Shown in pieces: positions 5,658 to 12,070 of a stretch of DNA of 24,507 nucleotides. How positions within the stretch are numbered: the first letter of the stretch is position 1; each line of letters opens with the position of its first letter. The notes below the pieces were generated by a model. That model made no database searches. It was not told the DNA's origin and was given only the letters and a program-made list of their open reading frames with translations. Source of the stretch: Candidatus Nealsoniibacteriota bacterium (GTDB lineage Bacteria; Patescibacteriota; Minisyncoccia; Minisyncoccales; MHMH01); assembly GCA_030700195.1 (NCBI GenBank), contig JAUYKD010000045.1:1-24507 (forward strand), written 5' to 3'. A program made the translations under genes and the position numbers.

Positions 5658-6575
5658 TTCGGCTATCAATAAGTCTAGAGCCACGTTAGAATCTATTTTT
5701 CCATTTTTTATGCCGTAATCTGCCTGAAAAATCTTCTGGTAGATTTTTTTTAGTTCATCAAACGTAAACTTTTGAGCCTGCTGACAGGTTTTTCTGACAA
5801 CATAGGGATGAAGCTTTAAGCTGGCCAATGGTTTTCCTTTTTCAATCAAATCCTTAAGGCTGATAATATTCCTGAATTGATAATTAATCATTGACAGCAG
5901 ATAAAGAGGATTATCCCCTTTTTCTAAATGTCTGTGCAAAAGCTTCAGGGCCTGTTTTTTGTCTTTGACGGCTATGGCGTCAATCGTTCTGAAAATATCT
6001 GTTTCAATTTTTGGCTTAATAAAAAGATTAACGTCTTTTGTTTCAATCCTGCCTCCCTGCTTAAAAGCAGCTAATTTTTGGACCTCGTTGCTCAATTGCC
6101 AGAGATCATTGCCCACGAAATTAACCATCATTTCTAAAGCAAGCGGATCTGTTTTGGCTCCTATTTTATCAAATTCTTTATTAAGCCAGTTCTTTAATTT
6201 TTGGCTGGTTAAAGGCGCAAATTCCTGGCATTTGGCCTTTTTCTCTAAAAAAGTGAAGAAAGCGTCTTTAGCCGGTTTGCCGGTCTCTTCGTAAAACAGA
6301 ATAATATTACCGGAGTCAATAAATTTCTCGGCATTTGTTTTAAAGCTATCTTTGAACTCCTGGTTTGACAGCACATTGGATAGAATAAAAAACTTCTTTT
6401 CCTGGAACATCGGCATTATTTGAAGCTCTCTTTGAAAGTCCTGAAAGTCCAGCGTTTTCCCATCAAAGTACTTCAAATTCAGCCCGCTTTTGTGGGTTTC
6501 TTTATAATGGCTGACTATCTCCCGCAGTTTCTCTCTTGACCTGTAAGTATCTTCGCCGTAAAGAAAGATTAACAT
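5652..6575 (-). CDS. holA: DNA polymerase III subunit delta
   Basis: A protein of about 307 residues matching HolA, the clamp-loader delta subunit that opens the beta clamp. It begins MLIFLYGEDTYRSREKL, the usual first strand and degenerate P-loop region; LKNWLNKEF and the central WQLSNEVQKLAAF follow, and the C-terminal collar domain includes GDNPLYLLSMINYQFRNI. The ATG at 6575-6573 is chosen over an in-frame TTG at 6590, because it starts exactly at the conserved MLIFLYGED and lies 2 bases after the fpg stop. It follows fpg in an operon and overlaps the rpsT end by 6 bases in convergent orientation. Confidence 0.9.
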   Translation of the reverse strand: MLIFLYGEDTYRSREKLREIVSHYKETHKSGLNLKYFDGKTLDFQDFQRELQIMPMFQEKKFFILSNVLSNQEFKDSFKTNAEKFIDSGNIILFYEETGKPAKDAFFTFLEKKAKCQEFAPLTSQKLKNWLNKEFDKIGAKTDPLALEMMVNFVGNDLWQLSNEVQKLAAFKQGGRIETKDVNLFIKPKIETDIFRTIDAIAVKDKKQALKLLHRHLEKGDNPLYLLSMINYQFRNIISLKDLIEKGKPLASLKLHPYVVRKTCQQAQKFTFDELKKIYQKIFQADYGIKNGKIDSNVALDLLIAEL

Positions 6576-6577
6576 GT

Positions 6578-7342
6578 TTATTGCTGGCAATTAGACCTGC
6601 CCGCCAGTGCCAGGCTTTGGCAGGCGGGGCAGAAATGAGTTGACCGGCCGCTGATTTTTATTCTTTTAATCAAAGACTGGCAACGAGCGCATTTTTTGCC
6701 TTCTTTTTGATAAACCTTGTGATATTTAACATAATCTCCCTTCTCTCCGCAAGAGTCAAGATAATCCTGGACGGACGAACCATGATGTTTGACGGCTAAA
6801 TTAAGTATTTTCCTCATGCTCTTGAAAATCTGCCGAACTTCCTTGTCTTTTAATGTTTCTGCTTGACGCAGAGGATGGACTTTAGCTGCAAATAGAATTT
6901 CATCTGAATATATATTGCCTATGCCCGCAATAACCTTCTGGTCCATAAGCAGCGGCTTTATTTTCGCCTTAGAATGATTCATCAAAAGATTTTTAAATGT
7001 CTTAAAACTAACAGCTAAAGATTCAGGCCCGAACTTTTCTTCCATTTCTTTTGTGTTTTTGACAAACTTCCACCAGCCGAACTTACGCATATCGTTAAAA
7101 ACAAGCTTTGACCCGCCATTAAACTTAAAAACTTTGCGCGTGTGCGATGAAACTTCTCCATTGAAAATTAACTGGCCGGTGAGCTTTAAATGAAAAACCA
7201 AGCTGGAACCGTCTTTAAAATCAATTATCAAAAGCTTAGCTCTTCTGCGAACCTTAATAATCATTTTACCGTCCAGCTTTTTACCGACTATTTTTCGGTT
7301 TAACTGGCTCCTGATTGTTTCTACTTCCGGTAGCTCCGGCAT
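6578..7342 (-). CDS. mutM: Formamidopyrimidine-DNA glycosylase
   Basis: A 254-residue bifunctional glycosylase/AP lyase that removes 8-oxoguanine and other oxidised purines. It begins MPELPEVETI, with the catalytic Pro2 and Glu3. The helix-two-turn-helix has GIGNIYSDEILF, and the zinc finger is CARC-x16-CPAC near the C-terminus with SGRSTHF. The family usually ends a residue or two after CPxCQ; here about 12 more residues (SLALAGRSNCQQ) follow, encoded by a GC-rich palindrome at 6600-6628. That palindrome also covers the last two cysteine codons, so the repeat and an essential metal site share sequence. The stop is followed directly by holA. Confidence 0.93.
   Translation of the reverse strand: MPELPEVETIRSQLNRKIVGKKLDGKMIIKVRRRAKLLIIDFKDGSSLVFHLKLTGQLIFNGEVSSHTRKVFKFNGGSKLVFNDMRKFGWWKFVKNTKEMEEKFGPESLAVSFKTFKNLLMNHSKAKIKPLLMDQKVIAGIGNIYSDEILFAAKVHPLRQAETLKDKEVRQIFKSMRKILNLAVKHHGSSVQDYLDSCGEKGDYVKYHKVYQKEGKKCARCQSLIKRIKISGRSTHFCPACQSLALAGRSNCQQ
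6600..6628. repeat. GC-rich palindrome at the 3' end of fpg
   Basis: CCCGCC-ag-TGCCA pairs with TGGCA-GGCGGG (11 pairs, two-base bulge) in otherwise AT-rich DNA. Its composition differs sharply from its surroundings. Palindromes of the form GCCTGCCA..TGGCAGGC are, from memory, common dispersed repeats in Patescibacteria genomes. Confidence 0.65.
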
Positions 7343-7349
7343 ATTTTTG

Positions 7350-7478
7350 TTAATCTATAATACCTTTCATCGTTTCAAACTCTTTCCTATCGACAAATTC
7401 TTTCGCCTTCCAACGATTAGCGCCTCTTGTTTTGTGAGGTTTACATAAGGCGCAACTTCTTTTTTTCTTTTTTAATCT
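7350..7478 (-). pseudogene. Small CxxC protein lacking a start codon
   Basis: The minus-strand frame from 7478 to TAA 7352-7350 encodes 42 residues: RLKKKKRSCALCKPHKTRGA, then NRWKAKEFVDRKEFETMKGI. The CxxC-KPHK-NRWK pattern looks like a short basic, possibly zinc-binding protein family I have seen in bacterial genomes, though I cannot name it. There is no ATG, GTG or TTG before the conserved part, and a stop follows two codons upstream, only 5 bases after the abiEii stop. The best reading is that insertion of the abiE genes removed the original start. The frame stays intact to its stop just 7 bases before fpg, so a non-standard start is possible. Confidence 0.5.
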
Positions 7479-7483
7479 TTAAT

Positions 7484-8788
7484 TTATTTCAGCAAATTAT
7501 CTAACTCACAATGAATCAGGGCCGATTTATTGAGAACGATCTGCTCTTTCGGATTTAAATTATCGGCCGTCATTCTGATAATTTTGGTTATTATACTATC
7601 GCCAAGCATTATTCTGTTTGTTTTTTTGAAATAATTTTCAGTTTTCTGATAGAAAAGGGCGGCGTACTGCTTAAGTTTATCCTGCGGAACCGGTCTTGAG
7701 CTCACGCCACTCCTGGAAAATTCAATTTTATCTTCCAGTTTCTTATCTATTTTAATCGGCAAATCGCCATCGCGAAAATCAATCCAGTAATCGCTTATAA
7801 GATAGGCAATGCTAATTGAACCACCGTCTTCTGTCTTATATGAATAAAGGAAATGGAAACTATCAGTATGAAAATCCTGATACACTATAATGGGAGGATC
7901 CAACGTCGTTACGGTACGAATTTTATAATCATCAAGAAGCCGCAGATAGCTTTCTCGCCAATTTTTGAGCCAATTTTCAATGCGCGTTCGATCCTCGAAA
8001 AGGTATATAAGATCTTCTTTAAGAAGATCGTCCATTTTTTCGTAATTGAGAATATTTACTGTAAGTTTATCAAAAAGCGTCTTAATGTCCCACACTTTGA
8101 TCCCCTTTTCTTTAAGTTTTGCGTTAAGATAATCAAAATCTGGCACTACCTTTTTGTTCATATACCACAGAAGATCATAAATATCGCGTCCCTTGTAATT
8201 ATAGATATTTTTGTCCACTCCGCGCTGTTCTCGTAAAAAAATCGCGGCAATCTTGCTCGCCATAAGCGCAGACATATTATATGCCACAATCACGAACGAT
8301 AACTGGCCGTGATTTATCGGCCGGCGTTCGGTGACGATTTTGGGAGCCACAAAATGGTTGAGATCAATTTTTACGTGCACCTGTTTTGATGGATGCCCAA
8401 GACTTAATTCCTCGCCGACGTAAAACTTAAGAAGCAGTCCTCTGCCGGTGGTCAGTTTAATCGTAAGAAAATCAGTCCCCGTACCATAGGTGTTGGCGAA
8501 GTAATCTTCAATTTCTTTCTTCAGCTCCTTCAAAAATTTTTCCGTTATCACGTGAGAAACTTCAAAATCAAGATCAACTGACATACGATCAAGTCCGTGA
8601 ATTATACGGAACGCGGAACCGCCATACATAGTCCATGCGTTGTATTTAGGATGATAATAAATAAAATTGAGAACATAAAACTGCAACTCTTCTTTGAGAG
8701 CATTGCGGCGCGTTTCCGCGTCAATACCGCCGAAAGCGGCTAGATCATCAAGCTTTCTTTTTAGAATTATTGAAATCTGTTCACCCAT
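7484..8788 (-). CDS. abiEii: AbiEii-type nucleotidyltransferase toxin
   Basis: A 434-residue protein of the AbiEii/DUF1814 nucleotidyltransferase family, the toxin of type IV toxin-antitoxin pairs. Known members halt growth by transferring nucleotides (to tRNA in studied cases) and can abort phage infection. The core motif YGGSAFRII at residues 55-63 followed by RMSVDLDFEV at 68-77 is the DNA polymerase beta-type GGS..R..DxDF active site. Lysine- and aspartate-rich motifs continue (GRDIYDLLWYM at about 200-210). A C-terminal region of about 170 residues extends beyond the core and may hold specificity. The ATG lies inside the last codons of abiEi (8-bp overlap), the usual coupling for this pair. 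Confidence 0.88.
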   Translation of the reverse strand: MGEQISIILKRKLDDLAAFGGIDAETRRNALKEELQFYVLNFIYYHPKYNAWTMYGGSAFRIIHGLDRMSVDLDFEVSHVITEKFLKELKKEIEDYFANTYGTGTDFLTIKLTTGRGLLLKFYVGEELSLGHPSKQVHVKIDLNHFVAPKIVTERRPINHGQLSFVIVAYNMSALMASKIAAIFLREQRGVDKNIYNYKGRDIYDLLWYMNKKVVPDFDYLNAKLKEKGIKVWDIKTLFDKLTVNILNYEKMDDLLKEDLIYLFEDRTRIENWLKNWRESYLRLLDDYKIRTVTTLDPPIIVYQDFHTDSFHFLYSYKTEDGGSISIAYLISDYWIDFRDGDLPIKIDKKLEDKIEFSRSGVSSRPVPQDKLKQYAALFYQKTENYFKKTNRIMLGDSIITKIIRMTADNLNPKEQIVLNKSALIHCELDNLLK

Positions 8789-9398
8789 GGAAGTATTTAT
8801 TAATCATTGTATAAAATTTTGCCTGCTCTTCCTTGTCCATTTCATCAATATCTATCCTCAATTCTGCGACTATTGCTTTTATCTTTTCCAATGGAAGAGC
8901 GCGAAACTGGCGGGTCCTGAAATACAGCAAATCAAACAATGCCTTTGAGGGAGAAGCTATAAAAAAATCAAATTTTCCTTTTGCCAAAGAGAAATTAGAA
9001 AAAAGTTCTTTACTGATCGACTGATATGTAAAATCGCCTGCCTTTGTCTGATAGTTTCTCGTAACCTTTGATGTGACCGAGGAGATAGAATATATTGCCT
9101 CTGTGGTGAGATTGTAATACTGAAGAGCCGCCCACGAACTGACATACGATGGCGTGCGGATTATATTAGCAAGATAGAATAAATAAGAAATGTCATTTCT
9201 GTTTTTATCAAAAAAATCCGCAGATACGTATAATCCATTCTTAAGCCGGTAAATTTCTTTATACTTCAAAAAGCGGCTAATATAAGTATCAACTGTAGAA
9301 TCCTTAAGACTCAACTGTTTACCCAACTGGTATACGGTGTTTTTACCGAAATGGGGTAAGGATTTAAGTTGCTCTAAAAGGTTTTTTCTGCTTTTCAT
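8781..9398 (-). CDS. abiEi: AbiEi-type antitoxin / autoregulator
   Basis: A 205-residue protein with an N-terminal winged helix-turn-helix (residues 1-60: NTVYQLGKQL, DSTVDTYISRF, RLKNGLYV) and a C-terminal AbiEi-like domain (SYVSSWAALQYY, SPSKALFDLLYF). In studied AbiE systems this protein neutralises AbiEii without forming a complex and represses the operon by binding inverted repeats at the promoter. The gene comes first and overlaps abiEii by 8 bases. A near-consensus promoter sits directly upstream with a TGACA/TGTCA inverted repeat across it. The transcript should start only about 5 bases before the ATG. Confidence 0.85.
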   Translation of the reverse strand: MKSRKNLLEQLKSLPHFGKNTVYQLGKQLSLKDSTVDTYISRFLKYKEIYRLKNGLYVSADFFDKNRNDISYLFYLANIIRTPSYVSSWAALQYYNLTTEAIYSISSVTSKVTRNYQTKAGDFTYQSISKELFSNFSLAKGKFDFFIASPSKALFDLLYFRTRQFRALPLEKIKAIVAELRIDIDEMDKEEQAKFYTMINKYFHG

Positions 9399-9402
9399 AA
9401 CT

Positions 9403-9439
9403 ATGACATTATTGTATCATATGTGAAATATGGTGTCAA
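9403..9439 (-). promoter_or_regulatory. abiE promoter with overlapping inverted-repeat operator
   Basis: On the minus strand TTGACA (9439-9434), a 17-bp spacer and TACAAT (9416-9411), with the ATG 12 bases further on. TGACA in the -35 box and TGTCA just after the -10 form an inverted repeat enclosing the promoter, a fitting AbiEi operator. The region also holds the internal palindrome CATATG. Confidence 0.7.
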
Positions 9440-9473
9440 TAAGAATATCGGGGTGCGCGCCTAGGGCGTAGAA

Positions 9474-10349
9474 CTAAGGCAAACGAGGGATTAAGCTGAA
9501 AAATTCAAGGTCTTTCAGGGCTTTTGCCGCCCTTTCTTTATCATAGTTTTCCCAACGACATTCTTGCAGATTAAACTCTATGGGCACGCTTCTGTATATA
9601 GTAGACAAATCCTTGCTGAAAAAAGCATCTTCTTTATGATTTATCAGCTTTTCTCTTGTTTTGCCAGCGATTAAAGCTATGTTTTCGTAAATATTTTCCA
9701 AAGAACCGTATTCTTTGAGCAGTTCTATGGCTGTTTTTTCTCCTATGCCGGAGACGCCGGGAATATTGTCTGTTGGATCTCCCCTTAAGGCCCTGAAGTC
9801 AATAAGCTGACCGGGAATTAATCCGTTGTATTTTTGAGCCACCAGGTTTTTGTCATACAAAACCGTATCTTTAACCCCTTTTCTTAAAACATAGACTTTG
9901 GTTTTTTGGTCAATCAACTGCAGATTATCAGAATCGCCGCTGATAATGATGGTTTCTAATTCTGGCAGAACCTGCTTTTTTGGAGCAATTCTGGCAATAG
10001 TCCCAATCACATCATCTCCCTCAAACCCCTGCTTTTCAAAAATTGATACGCCGAAGCTTTTCAATACTTCTTTTACTTTAGGAATCTGCTGGTATAAAGC
10101 GTCTGGAGCCGGCGGTCTCTTGGCTTTGTATTGCTTATATTTATCGTGGCGGAAAGTAGGACCCTTTACATCAAAACAAGCAGCCACAAAATCCGGCTGA
10201 AATTCTTTGACGGCTTTTAGAAAAACCAGCAAAAATCCGTAAACCGCTCCCACCACCTCTCCTTTTTGAGTAGTTAAGGGAGGCAAGGCGTGGAAAGCGC
10301 GATGAATCACGGAATTACTGTCAATGACAATTAAGCACTTCTTATCCAT
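9474..10349 (-). CDS. Stand-alone 5'-3' exonuclease (Pol I N-terminal domain type)
   Basis: A 291-residue FEN-like flap exonuclease, as in the N-terminal domain of DNA polymerase I; it removes RNA primers and flaps. The N-terminal strand is LIVIDSNSVIHRAFHALPPL. Acid clusters follow at GFEGDDVIG (108-116) and ISGDSDNLQLI (136-146), and the helix-3-turn-helix region is GDPTDNIPGVSGIGEKTA (190-207). The protein ends with LEFFSLIPRLP, exactly where the domain ends in Pol I. It could be a natural stand-alone enzyme, like those of many bacteria, or a shortened polA; no polymerase remnant follows, which favours the former. It follows tsaE by 4 bases and precedes the abiE genes. Confidence 0.88.
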   Translation of the reverse strand: MDKKCLIVIDSNSVIHRAFHALPPLTTQKGEVVGAVYGFLLVFLKAVKEFQPDFVAACFDVKGPTFRHDKYKQYKAKRPPAPDALYQQIPKVKEVLKSFGVSIFEKQGFEGDDVIGTIARIAPKKQVLPELETIIISGDSDNLQLIDQKTKVYVLRKGVKDTVLYDKNLVAQKYNGLIPGQLIDFRALRGDPTDNIPGVSGIGEKTAIELLKEYGSLENIYENIALIAGKTREKLINHKEDAFFSKDLSTIYRSVPIEFNLQECRWENYDKERAAKALKDLEFFSLIPRLP

Positions 10350-10353
10350 ATTG

Positions 10354-10782
10354 TTATTTTACCACTATTCTCCTTGTTTTATCATTAACAAACTCAAACC
10401 CCAGCCAAATAGCGCTCTTGGGCATAACCTCACTGACTCGGTCGGCCCACTCAACAGCCACAATGTTTTTTGGATCATTTATAATTTTCTTAAAACCGAG
10501 AAGCAAAAGCTCTTTGGAGTTTTTAATGCGATAGCCATCAATATGGTAAAATCTGCCGATCCTTCTCATAATAATGAAGGTCGGGCTCAAAACTCTTTGA
10601 TTTATCCCCAAGCCCTTGGCAAACCCCTGTAAAAAGGTGGTCTTTCCTCCTCCCAGGTCTCCGGTCAACCCAAGAACAAGAGCTCTCTGTTGAGAGTTGC
10701 TTTTTAAAAGCTCCTTGGCCATATTTTCCCCCAAGAGTTTAGTTTGAAAGGAATTTTTCGTCAGATATTCTTTAGCCATCAT
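10354..10782 (-). CDS. tsaE: tRNA threonylcarbamoyladenosine biosynthesis ATPase TsaE
   Basis: A 142-residue P-loop ATPase that works with TsaB and TsaD to make t6A37 in ANN-decoding tRNAs. Walker A is TGDLGGGKTTF (residues 40-50), with Gly where most members have Ala. It is followed by QGFAKGLGI, SPTF (conserved), YHIDGYRI and the VAVEWADRV motif near the C-terminus. Length is typical. The start is one of two adjacent ATG codons (10782 or 10779). It is divergent from the DHH-like gene at 10829 with only 46 bp between, so the promoters must face each other there. It is first in the tsaE-exonuclease pair. Confidence 0.92.
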   Translation of the reverse strand: MMAKEYLTKNSFQTKLLGENMAKELLKSNSQQRALVLGLTGDLGGGKTTFLQGFAKGLGINQRVLSPTFIIMRRIGRFYHIDGYRIKNSKELLLLGFKKIINDPKNIVAVEWADRVSEVMPKSAIWLGFEFVNDKTRRIVVK

Positions 10783-10828
10783 TGACTCTTTTTAATATTT
10801 AAGCTAGTTTTAAATAATCGTAAACATT

Positions 10829-11932
10829 ATGATAGACCTGAACCAAGCTAAAAATCTTATTGTAAGAGCTCAGAATATTTTAATCCTGCCTTCCCAGGAA
10901 TCTCCGGGCGACAATTTGGTTAGCGCTTTGGCTCTTTTATCTACTTTAAGGAAACTTGGCAAAAATGTAAACGTTTCCATTGATAAGATTCCGGAGAAAT
11001 TTCAATTTTTGTCTAACCAAGAACCTGAACAAACAAAAGAATTTATTATTTCTCTTAATTCTGCGGGCAAGGAGATTTCCAAAATGCGCTATGAAAAAAA
11101 CACCGATGAGCTTAAAATCTATCTGGCCATAGACAAAGGAACGCTGTCGGCCAATGATATTTCTTTTGCTCCCCTCTATCAGGACCCTGATATTTTAATA
11201 ACCATAGGAATAAAATCACTGAAAGAGCTTAAAGAGAGTTTAAAAAATAATTCAAGCATTCTTGATAAAACGCTCGTTCTGAATATTGATAATAGTTCGT
11301 TGAACGAGAGCTTTGGCGAAATTAATTTAGTTGATACAAATTCTTGTTCCGCAGAAATCCTGACCGACCTGATAAGATTTATGGAAACAGAAAGCGATAT
11401 TCTTTTGGACGAAAATATAGCCACTTATCTTTTAACCGGAATTGTCTGCTCCAGCCAGAATTTTCGCAACCCCGGGACTCATCCTAGAATCTTTGATACC
11501 TCTGCTTATTTAATTGAAAGGGGCGGCAACCACCAAAAAATAATTCAAAATCTTTACAAGCAAAAAAGCATTCCCCAGATAAATCTTTTGGGCAAGATAC
11601 TGGAAAAAATGGATCTTAATAAAGAGAAAGAGCTGTATTCGGCCTCTTTGTCTGAAGAGGACTTTGAAGAGGCTAGAGCCTCTTCAAAAGACCTCGGCTT
11701 TGTAATTGAAGAGATAAAATTAAACTTCAGGTATCTTCCTAATTTGCTGATTCTATGGGAAGGCCACAATTCCCCTAAAACAATTAAAGGAATTCTATAC
11801 TCTATTAAAAGAGAGCTGATTGAAAAGCTTCTGCAAAAATACGAAGGCGTTTCTAAAAAAGAGGTGGCGCTATTCTCTACTAAAGAGGCTAATTTAGATT
11901 TGGCTAAAGAAAACATATTAAACATTCTTTAA
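10829..11932 (+). CDS. DHH-family phosphoesterase-like protein with lost active site
   Basis: A 367-residue protein that follows the fold pattern of NrnA/RecJ-type DHH phosphoesterases. ILPSQESPGDNLVSALALL replaces the usual HxxPDGD..GSA.AL motif. YLAIDKGT and VLNIDNSSLNESFG stand where DHH..N..FG is expected, and INLVDTNSCSAEILTDLI matches the following motif. A C-terminal DHHA1-like region (residues ~240-367) ends the protein, though its glycine-rich motif is not evident. The metal-binding Asp/His residues are mostly missing, so a catalytic role is doubtful; a structural or nucleotide-binding role is possible. It lies directly upstream of the PilB-type ATPase gene, once separated by only 3 bases and now by the element copy 3. 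Confidence 0.75.
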   Translation: MIDLNQAKNLIVRAQNILILPSQESPGDNLVSALALLSTLRKLGKNVNVSIDKIPEKFQFLSNQEPEQTKEFIISLNSAGKEISKMRYEKNTDELKIYLAIDKGTLSANDISFAPLYQDPDILITIGIKSLKELKESLKNNSSILDKTLVLNIDNSSLNESFGEINLVDTNSCSAEILTDLIRFMETESDILLDENIATYLLTGIVCSSQNFRNPGTHPRIFDTSAYLIERGGNHQKIIQNLYKQKSIPQINLLGKILEKMDLNKEKELYSASLSEEDFEEARASSKDLGFVIEEIKLNFRYLPNLLILWEGHNSPKTIKGILYSIKRELIEKLLQKYEGVSKKEVALFSTKEANLDLAKENILNIL

Positions 11933-11939
11933 GTATGGA

Positions 11940-12070
11940 CCCCGTTAGAAGTCCTAGTCAGAAAAAATTTAATTCAAATTTTTTCTGCAGGGTGATAACG
12001 AGGTATAACCAATAATAATATTCTGTCTGAAATTAGTTAGAATCTATATAAAGACAGACTTCTAACGGGG
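11940..12070 (+). mobile_element. Start-codon-targeting inverted-repeat element, copy 3 (131 bp)
   Basis: Ends CCCCGTTAGAAGTC (from 11940) and GACTTCTAACGGGG (to 12070), with a perfect TGGA duplication at 11936-11939 and 12071-12074. Inside come TCAGAAAAAATTT/AAATTTTTTCTG, then AACGAGGTATAAC. A 7-bp stem (TCTGTCT/AGACAGA) follows around TGAAATTAG-N8-TATATAA. Without the element the junction reads TTTAAGTATGGAGAAC, an ATG start 3 bases after the stop of the DHH-like gene. With it the start is GTG, using the last G of the element. Strand is given relative to the downstream gene; this is the same relative orientation as copies 1 and 2. Confidence 0.92.

Noticed and set aside
6576..6590. Upstream TTG start for holA
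   Set aside because: It would overlap fpg and add five residues before the conserved MLIFLYGED. The ATG at 6575 fits the family.
7343..7483. Second open frame in the abiEii-fpg gap (VAPYVNLTKQEALIVGRRK)
   Set aside because: It has no start, ends in a different frame from fpg, and overlaps the more convincing CxxC-KPHK frame.
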